Assembly (NCBI RefSeq): GCF_023091745.1
Contig: NW_026291817.1
Location: 682,001-746,000, forward strand
Length of the DNA: 64,000 nt
DNA from: Budorcas taxicolor
Taxonomy: Eukaryota; Chordata; Mammalia; Artiodactyla; Bovidae
Reading direction: 5' to 3'
This document shows positions 20,101 to 32,300 of this stretch, piece after piece; positions within the stretch are counted from its first letter, which is position 1; the number at the start of each line of letters is the position of its first letter. Below the pieces are notes generated by a model. The model searched no databases. It was not told the DNA's origin and worked only from the letters and a program-made list of their open reading frames with translations. The position numbers and the translations under genes are program-made.

Positions 20101-23100
20101 CCGGGGCCTCAGTCCTTGTGTGGAGTCGGGGCCGGAACCTGAGGATTCCTCTCCAGTGTTGCCATGGATCTTGGGGTGCTTCTGAGTCTCCCCAGGGGAG
20201 TCAGGCCTCGTCTCGAGTGGGGGCATGCACGTGCGCTTTCCTCCCGAGCTGCAGCAGTAGTGTCACGCTTCCTGTCACGTGGATCAAGGGATCTGTGGCT
20301 TTCCCTCGAGGCTGTCCCTCGAGGCTTTCCCACGAGGCTTTCCCACAGGGCTGTGCCACGTGCCACCTTGGTGTGAGTCGATCCTCGGCGTGAAAGACGA
20401 GCCGGTGAAGGGAAAAGAGGTTCCTCTGGAATGGACTGAGACATCTGGGGGACTCTTGGAATGGTGGCACGACCCTGGAGTTCCTCTCGCCGTTCCTGTT
20501 GAGAGGGCCTCCTCTTGAGATGCGACGGGAACGCCGGGAACTCTTTCCCGACGAAGCAGGGAAAGGATCCCTCATCTCGAGCTACGAGGCGGAAACGGGG
20601 CTCCTCTGGATGTGGGCGGGACCCTCGTGATTCCTCTCGAGTGGAGACGGGTATGTCGGGGAACTTCTTGATTTGCACCAAGGGTGTGAAGGACCCTTTC
20701 GAAGTTCCAGAGGGGAGGTGTGATCAGCCTCGAGACGCCTCAGCGGAAATGGGCCTCATCTCGTCTGGAGGGGAGAACCTCCTGGATTTTCTCGAGTTGC
20801 GGCAGGTCTTCTCGAGTTACGACGGGGACCTCAGGGACCCGCTCTGGTGGCCTCAGGAAAGGCCAGTCCCCATGTGAGTTGCTAGGGGACCTCTCGGGAT
20901 TCCTCTCCCGTCCATGCCGGGGCCTCAGTCCTTGTGTGGAGTCGGGGCCGGAACCTGAGGATTCCTCTCCAGTGTTGCCATGGATCTTGGGGTGCTTCTG
21001 AGTCTCCCCAGGGGAGTCAGGCCTCGTCTCGAGTGGGGGCATGCACGTGCGCTTTCCTCCCGAGCTGCAGCAGTAGTGTCACGCTTCCTGTCACGTGGAT
21101 CAAGGGATCTGTGGCTTTCCCTCGAGGCTGTCCCTCGAGGCTTTCCCACGAGGCTTTCCCACAGGGCTGTGCCACGTGCCACCTTGGTGTGAGTCGATCC
21201 TCGGCGTGAAAGACGAGCCGGTGAAGGGAAAAGAGGTTCCTCTGGAATGGACTGAGACATCTGGGGGACTCTTGGAATGGTGGCACGACCCTGGAGTTCC
21301 TCTCGCCGTTCCTGTTGAGAGGGCCTCCTCTTGAGATGCGACGGGAACGCCGGGAACTCTTTCCCGACGAAGCAGGGAAAGGATCCCTCATCTCGAGCTA
21401 CGAGGCGGAAACGGGGCTCCTCTGGATGTGGGCGGGACCCTCGTGATTCCTCTCGAGTGGAGACGGGTATGTCGGGGAACTTCTTGATTTGCACCAAGGG
21501 TGTGAAGGACCCTTTCGAAGTTCCAGAGGGGAGGTGTGATCAGCCTCGAGACGCCTCAGCGGAAATGGGCCTCATCTCGCCTGGAGGGGAGAACCTCCTG
21601 GATTTTCTCGAGTTGCGGCAGGTCTTCTCGAGTTACGACGGGGACCTCAGGGACCCGCTCTGGTGGCCTCAGGAAAGGCCAGTCCCCATGTGAGTTGCTA
21701 GGGGACCTCTCGGGATTCCTCTCCCGTCCATGCCGGGGCCTCAGTCCTTGTGTGGAGTCGGGGCCGGAACCTGAGGATTCCTCTCCAGTGTTGCCATGGA
21801 TCTTGGGGTGCTTCTGAGTCTCCCCAGGGGAGTCAGGCCTCGTCTCGAGTGGGGGCATGCACGTGCGCTTTCCTCCCGAGCTGCAGCAGTAGTGTCACGC
21901 TTCCTGTCACGTGGATCAAGGGATCTGTGGCTTTCCCTCGAGGCTGTCCCTCGAGGCTTTCCCACGAGGCTTTCCCACAGGGCTGTGCCACGTGCCACCT
22001 TGGTGTGAGTCGATCCTCGGCGTGAAAGACGAGCCGGTGAAGGGAAAAGAGGTTCCTCTGGAATGGACTGAGACATCTGGGGGACTCTTGGAATGGTGGC
22101 ACGACCCTGGAGTTCCTCTCGCCGTTCCTGTTGAGAGGGCCTCCTCTTGAGATGCGACGGGAACGCCGGGAACTCTTTCCCGACGAAGCAGGGAAAGGAT
22201 CCCTCATCTCGAGCTACGAGGCGGAAACGGGGCTCCTCTGGATGTGGGTGGGACCCTCGTGATTCCTCTCGAGTGGAGACGGGTATGTCGGGGAACTTCT
22301 TGATTTGCACCAAGGGTGTGAAGGAGCCTTTCGAAGTTCCAGAGGGGAGGTGTGATCAGCCTCGAGACGCCTCAGCGGAAATGGGCCTCATCTCGTCTGG
22401 AGGGGAGAACCTCCTGGATTTCTCGAGTTGCGGCAGGTCTTCTCGAGTTACAACGGGGACCTCAGGGACCCGCTCTGGTGGCCTCAGGAAAGGCCAGTCC
22501 CCATGTGAGTTGCTAGGGGACCTCTCGGGATTCCTCTCCCGTCCATGCCGGGGCCTCAGTCCTTGTGTGGAGTCGGGGCCGGAACCTGAGGATTCCTCTC
22601 CAGTGTTGCCATGGATCTTGGGGTGCTTCTGAGTCTCCCCAGGGGAGTCAGGCCTCGTCTCGAGTGGGGGCATGCACGTGCGCTTTCCTCCCGAGCTGCA
22701 GCAGTAGTGTCACGCTTCCTGTCACGTGGATCAAGGGATCTGTGGCTTTCCCTCGAGGCTGTCCCTCGAGGCTTTCCCACGAGGCTTTCCCACAGGGCTG
22801 TGCCACGTGCCACCTTGGTGTGAGTCGATCCTCGGCGTGAAAGACGAGCCGGTGAAGGGAAAAGAGGTTCCTCTGGAATGGACTGAGACATCTGGGGGAC
22901 TCTTGGAATGGTGGCACGACCCTGGAGTTCCTCTCGCCGTTCCTGTTGAGAGGGCCTCCTCTTGAGATGCGACGGGAACGCCGGGAACTCTTTCCCGACG
23001 AAGCAGGGAAAGGATCCCTCATCTCGAGCTACGAGGCGGAAACGGGGCTCCTCTGGATGTGGGCGGGACCCTCGTGATTCCTCTCGAGTGGAGACGGGTA

Positions 23101-24474
23101 TGTCGGGGAACTTCTTGATTTGCACCAAGGGTGTGAAGGAGCCTTTCGAAGTTCCAGAGGGGAGGTGTGATCAGCCTCGAGACGCCTCAGCAGAAATGGG
23201 CCTCATCTCGTCTGGAGGGGAGAACCTCCTGGATTTTCTCGAGTTGCGGCAGGTCTTCTCGAGTTACGACGGGGACCTCAGGGACCCGCTCTGGTGGCCT
23301 CAGGAAAGGCCAGTCCCCATGCGAGTTGCTAGGGGACCTCTCGGGATTCCTCTCCCGTCCATGCCGGGGCCTCAGTCCTTGTGTGGAGTCGGGGCCGGAA
23401 CCTGAGGATTCCTCTCCAGTGTTGCCATGGATCTTGGGGTGCTTCTGAGTCTCCCCAGGGGAGTCAGGCCTCGTCTCGAGTGGGGGCATGCACGTGCGCT
23501 TTCCTCCCGAGCTGCAGCAGTAGTGTCACGCTTCCTGTCACGTGGATCAAGGGATCTGTGGCTTTCCCTCGAGGCTGTCCCTCGAGGCTTTCCCACGAGG
23601 CTTTCCCACAGGGCTGTGCCACGTGCCACCTTGGTGTGAGTCGATCCTCGGCGTGAAAGACGAGCCGGTGAAGGGAAAAGAGGTTCCTCTGGAATGGACT
23701 GAGACATCTGGGGGACTCTTGGAATGGTGGCACGACCCTGGAGTTCCTCTCGCCGTTCCTGTTGAGAGGGCCTCCTCTTGAGATGCGACGGGAACGCCGG
23801 GAACTCTTTCCCGACGAAGCAGGGAAAGGATCCCTCATCTCGAGCTACGAGGAGGAAACGGGGCTCCTCTGGATGTGGGCGGGACCCTCGTGATTCCTCT
23901 CGAGTGGAGACGGGTATGTCGGGGAATTTCTTGATTTGCACCAAGGGTGTGAAGGACCCTTTCGAAGTTCCAGAGGGGAGGTGTGATCAGCCTCGAGACG
24001 CCTCAGCGGAAATGGGCCTCATCTCGCCTGGAGGGGAGAACCTCCTGGATTTTCTCGAGTTGCGGCAGGTCTTCTAGAGTTACGACGGGGACCTCAGGGA
24101 CCCGCTCTGGTGGCCTCAGGAAAGGCCAGTCCCCATGTGAGTTGCTAGGGGACCTCTCGGGATTCCTCTCCCGTCCATGCCGGGGCCTCAGTCCTTGTGT
24201 GGAGTCGGGGCCGGAACCTGAGGATTCCTCTCCAGTGTTGCCATGGATCTTGGGGTGCTTCTGAGTCTCCCCAGGGGAGTCAGGCCTCGTCTCGAGTGGG
24301 GGCATGCACGTGCGCTTTCCTCCCGAGCTGCAGCAGTAGTGTCACGCTTCCTGTCACGTGGATCAAGGGATCTGTGGCTTTCCCTCGAGGCTGTCCCTCG
24401 AGGCTTTCCCACGAGGCTTTCCCACAGGGCTGTGCCACGTGCCACCTTGGTGTGAGTCGATCCTCGGCGTGAAA
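17133..24474. repeat. Homogeneous block U22-U30
   Basis: Nine monomers differ from each other by only a few bases and show no strong higher-order pattern. From U25 to U31 most copies have CCATGTGAG in place of CCATGCGAG, a CpG to TpG change, except U29. U24 (18765) is 815 bp (CTCCTCGGATG) and carries several private changes at its end. U28 (22028) is 815 bp because one T is missing in GGATTTCTCGAG (~22417). U30 has CTTCTAGAG at ~24070. GGGGAATTTC marks U22 and U30. Confidence 0.75.
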
Positions 24475-25290
24475 GACGAGCCGGTGAAGGGAAAAGAGGT
24501 TCCTCTGGAATGGACTGAGACATCTGGGGGACTCTTGGAATGGTGGCACGACCCTGGAGTTCCTCTCGCCGTTCCTGTTGAGAGGGCCTCCTCTTGAGAT
24601 GCGACGGGAACGCCGGGAACTCTTTCCCGACGAAGCAGGGAAAGGATCCCTCATCTCGAGCTACGAGGCGGAAACGGGGCTCCTCTGGATGTGGGCGGGA
24701 CTCTCGTGATTCCTCTCGAGTGGAGACGGCTAGGTCGGGGAACTTCTTGATTTGCACCAAGGGTGTGAAGGACCCTTTCGAAGTTCCCGAGATGAGGTGT
24801 GATCAGCCTCGAGACGCCTCAGCGGAAATGGGCCTTATCTCGCCTGGAGGGGAGAACCTCCTGGATTTTCTCGAGTTGCGGCAGGTCTTCTCGAGTTACG
24901 ACGGGGACCTCAGGGACCCGCTCTGTTGGCCTCAGGAAAGGCCAGTCCCCATGTGAGTTGCTAGGGGACCTCTCGGGATTCCTCTCCCGTCCATGTCGGG
25001 GCCTCAGTCCTTGTGTGGAGTCGGGGCCGGAACCTGAGGATTCCTCTGCAGTGTTGCCATGGATCTTGGGGTGCTTCTGAGTCTCCCCAGGGGAGTCAGG
25101 CCTCGTCTCGAGTGGGGGCATGCACGTGTGCTTTCCTCCCGAGCTGCAGCAGTAGTGTCACGCTTCCTGTCACGTGGATCAAGGGATCTGTGGCTTTCCC
25201 TCGAGGCTGTCCCTCGAGGCTTTCCCACGAGGCTTTCCCACAGGGCTGTGCCACGTGCCACCTTGGTGTGAGTCGATCCTCGGCGTGAAA
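24475..25290. repeat. U31, monomer resembling the distant U48-U76 domain
   Basis: U31 combines GGGACTCTCG, GACGGCTAGG, TTCCCGAGATG and CCATGTGAG, the combination typical of the domain beginning at 38346, while its neighbours carry GGGACCCTCG and GACGGGTATG. It also has GGGCCTTATC, CTCTGTTGGCC, CATGTCGGGG, CTCTGCAGTG (also in U41, U44 and U46) and CACGTGTGC. It may be a conversion tract or an older shared variant. Confidence 0.65.
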
Positions 25291-28200
25291 GACGAGCCGG
25301 TGAAGGGAAAAGAGGTTCCTCTAGAATGGACTGAGACATCTGGGGGACTCTTGGAATGGTGGCACGACCCTGGAGTTCCTCTCGCCGTTCCTGTTGAGAG
25401 GGCCTCCTCTTGAGATGCGACGGGAACGCCGGGAACTCTTTCCCGACGAAGCAGGGAAAGGATCCCTCATCTCGAGCTACGAGGCGGAAACGGGGCTCCT
25501 CTGGATGTGGGCGGGACCCTCGTGATTCCTCTCGAGTGGAGACGGGTATGTCGGGGAACTTCTTGATTTGCACCAAGGGTGTGAAGAGCCTTTCGAAGTT
25601 CCAGAGGTGAGGTGTGATCAGCCTCGAGACGCCTCAGCGGAAATGGGCCTCATCTCGCCTGGAGGGGAGAACCTCCTGGATTTTCTCGAGTTGCGGCAGG
25701 TCTTCTCGAGTTACGACGGGGACCTCAGGGACCCGCTCTGGTGGCCTCAGGAAAGGCCAGTCCCCATGCGAGTTGCTAGGGGACCTCTTGGGATTCCTCT
25801 CCCGTCCATGCCGGGGCCTCAGTCCTTGTGTGGAGTCGGGGCCGGAACCTGAGGATTCCTCTCCAGTGTTGCCATGGATCTTGGGGTGCTTCTGAGTCTC
25901 CCCAGGGGAGTCAGGCCTCGTCTCGAGTGGGGGCATGCACGTGCGCTTTCCTCCCGAGCTGCAGCAGTAGTGTCACGCTTCCTGTCACGTGGATCAAGGT
26001 ATCTGTGGCTTTCCCTCGAGGCTGTCCCTCGAGGCTTTCCCACGAAGCTTTCCCACAGGGCTGTGCCACGTGCCACCTTGGTGTGGGTCGATCCTCGGCT
26101 TGAAAGACGAGCCGGTGAAGGGAAAAGAGGTTCCTCTGGAATGGACTGAGACATCTGGGGGACTCTTGGAATGGTGGCACGACCCTGGAGTTCCTCTCGC
26201 CGTTCCTGTTGAGAGGGCCTCCTCTTGAGATGCGACGGGAATGCCGGGAACTCTTTCCCGACGAAGCAGGGAAAGGATCCCTCATCTCGAGCTACGAGGC
26301 GGAAACGGGGCTCCTCTGGATGTGGGCGGGACCCTCGTGATTCCTCTCGAGTGGAGACGGGTATGTCGGGGAACTTCTTGATTTGCACCAAGGGTGTGAA
26401 GGACCCTTTCGAAGTTCCAGAGGGGAGGTGTGATCAGCCTCGAGACGCCTCAGCGGAAATGGGCCTCATCTCGCCTGGAGGGGAGAACCTCCTGGATTTT
26501 CTCGAGTTGCGGCAGGTCTTCTCGAGTTACGACGGGGACCTCAGGGACCCGCTCTGGTGGCCTCAGGAAAGGCCAGTCCCCATGCGAGTTGCTAGGGGAC
26601 CTCTCGGGATTCCTCTCCCGTCCATGCCGGGGCCTCAGTCCTTGTGTGGAGTCGGGGCCGGAACCTGAGGATTCCTCTCCAGTGTTGCCATGGATCTTGG
26701 GGTGCTTCTGAGTCTCCCCAGGGGAGTCAGGCCTCGTCTCGAGTGGGGGCATGCACGTGCGCTTTCCTCCCGAGCTGCAGCAGTAGTGTCACGCTTCCTG
26801 TCACGTGGATCAAGGGATCTGTGGCTTTCCCTCGAGGCTGTCCCTCGAGGCTTTCCCACGAGGCTTTCCCACAGGGCTGTGCCACGTGCCACCTTGGTGT
26901 GAGTCGATCCTCGGCGTGAAAGACGAGCCGGTGAAGGGAAAAGAGGTTCCTCTGGAATGGACTGAGACATCTGGGGGACTCTTGGAATGGTGGCACGACC
27001 CTGGAGTTCCTCTCGCCGTTCCTGTTGAGAGGGCCTCCTCTTGAGATGCGACGGGAACGCCGGGAACTCTTTCCCGACGAAGCAGGGAAAGGATCCCTCA
27101 TCTCGAGCTACGAGGCGGAAACGGGGCTCCTCTGGATGTGGGCGGGACCCTCGTGATTCCTCTCGAGTGGAGACGGGTATGTCGGGGAACTTCTTGATTT
27201 GCACCAAGGGTGTGAAGGACCCTTTCGAAGTTCCAGAGGGGAGGTGTGATCAGCCTCGAGACGCCTCAGCGGAAATGGGCCTCATCTCGCCTGGAGGGGA
27301 GAACCTCCTGGATTTTCTCGAGTTGCGGCAGGTCTTCTCGAGTTACGACGGGGACCTCAGGGACCCGCTCTGGTGGCCTCAGGAAAGGCCAGTCCCCATG
27401 CGAGTTGCTAGGGGACCTCTCGGGATTCCTCTACCGTCCATGCCGGGGCCTCAGTCCTTGTGTGGAGTCGGGGCCGGAACCTGAGGATTCCTCTCCAGTG
27501 TTGCCATGGATCTTGGGGTGCTTCTGAGTCTCCCCAGGGGAGTCAGGCCTCGTCTCGAGTGGGGGCATGCACGTGCGCTTTCCTCCCGAGCTGCAGCAGT
27601 AGTGTCACGCTTCCTGTCACGTGGATCAAGGGATCTGTGGCTTTCCCTCGAGGCTGTCCCTCGAGGCTTTCCCAAGAGGCTTTCCCACAGGGCTGTGCCA
27701 CGTGCCACCTTGGTGTGAGTCGATCCTCGGCGTGAAAGACGAGCCGGTGAAGGGAAAAGAGGTTCCTCTGGAATGGACTGAGACATCTGGGGGACTCTTG
27801 GAATGGTGTCACGACCCTGGAGTTCCTCTCGCCGGTCCTGTTGAGAGGGCCTCCTCTTGAGATGCGACGGGAACGCCGGGAACTCTTTCCCGACGAAGCA
27901 GGGAAAGGATCCCTCATCTCGAGCTACGAGGCGGAAACGGGGCTCCTCTGGATGTGGGCGGGACCCTCGTGATTCCTCTCGAGTGGAGACGGGTATGTCG
28001 GGGAACTTCTTGATTTGCACCAAGGGTGTGAAGGAGCCTTTCGAAGTTCCAGAGGTGAGGTGTGATCAGCCTCGAGACGCCTCAGCGGAAATGGGCCTCA
28101 TCTCGCCTGGAGGGGAGAACCTCCTGGATTTTCTCGAGTTGCGGCAGGTCTTCTCGAGTTACGACGGGGACCTCAGGGACCCGCTCTGGTGGCCTCAGGA

Positions 28201-29369
28201 AAGGCCAGTCCCCATGCGAGTTGCTAGGGGACCTCTCGGGATTCCTCTCCCGTCCATGCCGGGGCCTCAGTCCTTGTGTGGAGTCGGGGCCGGAACCTGA
28301 GGATTCCTCTCCAGTGTTGCCATGGATCTTGGGGTGCTTCTGAGTCTCCCCAGGGGAGTCAGGCCTCGTCTCGAGTGGGGGCATGCACGTGCGCTTTCCT
28401 CCCGAGCTGCAGCAGTAGTGTCACGCTTCCTGTCACGTGGATCAAGGGATCTGTGGCTTTCCCTCGAGGCTGTCCCTCGAGGCTTTCCCACGAAGCTTTC
28501 CCACAGGGCTGTGCCACGTGCCACCTTGGTGTGAGTCGATCCTCGGCGTGAAAGACGAGCCGGTGAAGGGAAAAGAGGTTCCTATGGAATGGACTGAGAC
28601 ATCTGGGGGACTCTTGGAATGGTGGCACAACACTGGAGTTCCTCTCGCCGTTCCTGTTGAGAGGGCCTCCTCTTGAGATGCGACGGGAACGCCGGGAACT
28701 CTTTCCCGACGAAGCAGGGAAAGGATCCCTCATCTCGAGCTACGAGGCGGAAACGGGGCTCCTCTGGATGTGGGCGGGACCCTCGTGATTCCTCTCGAGT
28801 GGAGACGGCTATGTCGGGGAACTTCTTGATTTGCACCAAGGGTGTGAAGGACCCTTTCGAAGTTCCAGAGGGGAGGTGTGATCAGCCTCGAGACGCCTCA
28901 GCGGAAATGGGCCTCATCTCGCCTGGAGGGGAGAACCTCCTGGATTTTCTCGAGTTGCGGCAGGTCTTCTCGAGTTACGACGGGGACCTCAGGGACCCGC
29001 TCTGGTGGCCTCAGGAAAGGCCAGTCCCCATGCGAGTTGCTAGGGGACCTCTCGGGATTCCTCTCCCGTCCATGCCGGGGCCTCAGTCCTTGTGTGGAGT
29101 CGGGGCCGGAACCTGAGGATTCCTCTCCAGTGTTGCCATGGATCTTGGGGTGCTTCTGAGTCTCCCCAGGGGAGTCAGGCCTCGTCTCGAGTGGGGGCAT
29201 GCACGTGCGCTTTCCTCCCGAGCTGCAGCAGTAGTGTCACGCTTCCTGTCACGTGGATCAAGGGATCTGTGGCTTTCCCTCGAGGCTGTCCCTCGAGGCT
29301 TTCCCACGAGGCTTTCCCACAGGGCTGTGCCACGTGCCACCTTGGTGTGAGTCGATCCTCGGCGTGAAA
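25291..29369. repeat. Monomers U32-U36, transitional block
   Basis: U32 is 815 bp (GTGAAGAGCC at ~25582, one G lost) and has a private TCTAGA at 25320. The ends of U32 and U35 share GAAGCTTTC, giving AAGCTT at 26045 and 28493, exactly 2448 bp (three monomers) apart. U32 also ends with CAAGGTATC, GTGTGGGTC and GGCTTGAAAG. U36 has private CCTATGGAATGG and GCACAACACTGG near 28582-28632. No complete higher-order unit is visible here. Confidence 0.65.
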
Positions 29370-32300
29370 GACGAGCCGGTGAAGGGAAAAGAGGTTCCTC
29401 TGGAATGGACTGAGACATCTGGGGGACTCTTGGAATGGTGGCACGACCCTGGAGTTCCTCTCGCCGTTCCTGTTGAGAGGGCCTCCTCTTGAAATGCGAC
29501 GGGAACGCCGGGAACTCTTTCCCGACGAAGCAGGGAAAGGATCCCTCATCTCGAGCTACGAGGCGGAAACGGGGCTCCTCTGGATGTGGGCGGGACCCTC
29601 GTGATTCCTCTCGAGTGGAGTCGGGTATGTCGGGGAACTTCTTGATTTGCACCACGGGTGTGAAGGAGTCTTTCGAAGTTCCAGAGGGGAGGTGTGATCA
29701 GCCTCGAGACGCCTCAGCGGAAATGGGCCTCATCTCGCCTGGAGGGGAGAACCTCCTGGATTTTCTCGAGTTGCGGCAGGTCTTCTCGAGTTACGACGGG
29801 GACCTCAGGGACCCGCTCTGGTGGCCTCAGGAAAGGCCAGTCCCCATGCGAGTTGCTAGTGGACCTCTCGGGATTCCTCTCCCGTCCATGCCGGGGCCTC
29901 AGTCCTTGTGTGGAGTCGGGGCCGGAACCTGAGGATTCCTCTCCAGTGTTGCCATGGATCTTGGGGTGCTTCTGAGTCTCCCCAGGGGAGTCAGGCCTCG
30001 TCTCGAGTGGGGGCATGCACGTGCGCTTTGCTCCCGAGCTGCAGCAGTAGTGTCACGCTTCCTGTCACGTGGATCAAGGGATCTGTGGCTTTCCCTCGAG
30101 GCTGTCCCTCGAGGCTTTCCCACGAGGCTTTCCCACAGGGCTGTGCCACGTGCCACCTTGGTGTGAGTCGATCCTCGGCGTGAAAGACGAGGCGGTGTAG
30201 GGAAAAGAGGTTCCTCTGGAATGGACTGAGACATCTGGGGGACTCTTGGAATGGTGGCACGACCCTGGAGTTCCTCTCGCCGTTCCTGTTGAGAGGGCCT
30301 CCTCTTGAAATGCGACAGGAACGCCGGGAACTCTTTCCCGACGAAGCAGGGAAAGGATCCCTCATCTCGAGCTACGAGGCGGAAACGGGGCTCCTCTGCA
30401 TGTGGGCGGGACCCTCGTGATTCCTCTCGAGTGGAGACGGGTATGTCGGGGAACTTCTTGATTTGCACCAAGGGTGTGAAGGAGCCTTTCGAAGTTCCAG
30501 ACGTGAGGTGTGATCAGCCTCGAGACGCCTCAGCGGAAATGGGCCTGATCTCGCCTGGAGGGGAGAACCTCCTGGATTTTCTCGAGTTGCGGCAGGTCTT
30601 CTCGAGTTACGACGGGGACCTCAGGGACCCGCTCTGGTGGCCTCAGGAAAGGCCAGTCCCCATGCGATTTGCTAGGGGACCTCTCGGGATTCCTCTCCCG
30701 TCCATGCCGGGGCCTCAGTCCTTGTGTGGAGTCGGGGCCGGAACCTGAGGATTCCTCTCCAGTGTTGCCATGGATCTTGGGGTGCTTCTGAGTCTCCCCA
30801 GGGGAGTCAGGCCTCGTCTCGAGTGGGGGCTTGCACGTGCGCTTTCCTCCCAAGCTGCAGCAGTAGTGTCACGCTTCCTGTCACGTGGATCAAGGGATCT
30901 GTGGCTTTCCCTCGAGGCTGTCCCTCGAGGCTTTCCCACGAGGCTTTCCCACAGGGCTGTGCCACGTGCCACCTTGGTGTGAGTCGATCCTCGGCGTGAA
31001 AGACGAGCCGGTGAAGGGAAAAGAGGTTCCTCTGGAATGGACTGAGACATCTGGGGGACTCTTGGAATGGTGGCACGACCCTGGAGTTCCTCTCGCCGTT
31101 CCTGTTGAGAGGGCCTCCTCTTGAAATGCGACGGGAACGCCGGGAACTCTTTCCCGACGAAGCAGGGAAAGGATCCCTCATCTCGAGCTACGAGGCGGAA
31201 ACGGGGTTCCTCTGGATGTGGGCGGGACCCTCGTGATTCCTCTCGAGTGGAGACGGGTATGTCGGGGAACTTCTTGATTTGCACCAAGGGTGTGAAGGAG
31301 CCTTTCGAAGTTCGAGAGGTGAGGTGTGATCAGCCTCGAGACGCCTCAGCGGAAATGGGCCTCATCTCGCCTGGAGGGGAGAACCTCCTGGATTTTCTCG
31401 AGTTGCGGCAGGTCTTCTCGAGTTACGACGGGGACCTCAGGGACCCGCTCTGGTGGCCTCAGGAAAGGCCAGTCCCCATGCGAGTTGCTAGGGGACCTCT
31501 CGAGATTCCTCTCCCGTCCATGCCGGGGCCTCAGTCCTTGTGTGGAGTCGGGGCCGGAACCTGAGGATTCCTCTCCAGTGTTGCCATGGATCTTGGGGTG
31601 CTTCTGAGTCTCCCCAGCGTAGTCAGGCCTCGTCTCGAGTGGGGGCATGCACGTGCGCTTTCCTCCCGAGCTGCAGCAGTAGTGTCACGCTTCCTGTCAC
31701 GTGGATCAAGGGATCTGTGGCTTTCCCTCGAGGCTGTCCCTCGAGGCTTTCCCACGAGGCTTTCCCAAACGGCTCTGCCACGTGCCACCTTGGTGTGAGT
31801 CGATCCTCGGCGTGAAAGACGAGCCGGTGAAGGGAAAAGAGGTTCCTCTGGAATGGACTGAGACATCTGGGGGACTCTTGGAATGGTGGCACGACCCTGG
31901 AGTTCCTCTCGCCGTTCCTGTTGAGAGGGCCTCCACTTGAGATGCGACGGGAACGCCGGGAACTCTTTCCCGACGAAGCAGGGAAAGGATCCCTCATCTC
32001 GAGCTACAAGGCGGAAACGGGGCTCCTCTGGATGTGGGCGGGACCCTCGTGATTCCTCTCGAGTGGAGACGGGTATGTCGGGGAACTTCTTGATTTGCAC
32101 CAAGGGTGTGAAGGACCCTTTCAAAGTTCCAGAGGGGAGGTGTGATCAGCCTCGAGACGCCTCAGCGGAAATGGGCCTCATCTCGCCTGGAGGGGAGAAC
32201 CTCCTGGATTTTCTCGAGTTGCGGCAGGTCTTAGCGAGTTACGACGGGGACCTCAGGGACCCGCTCTGGTGGCCTCAGGAAAGGCCAGTCCCCATGCGAG

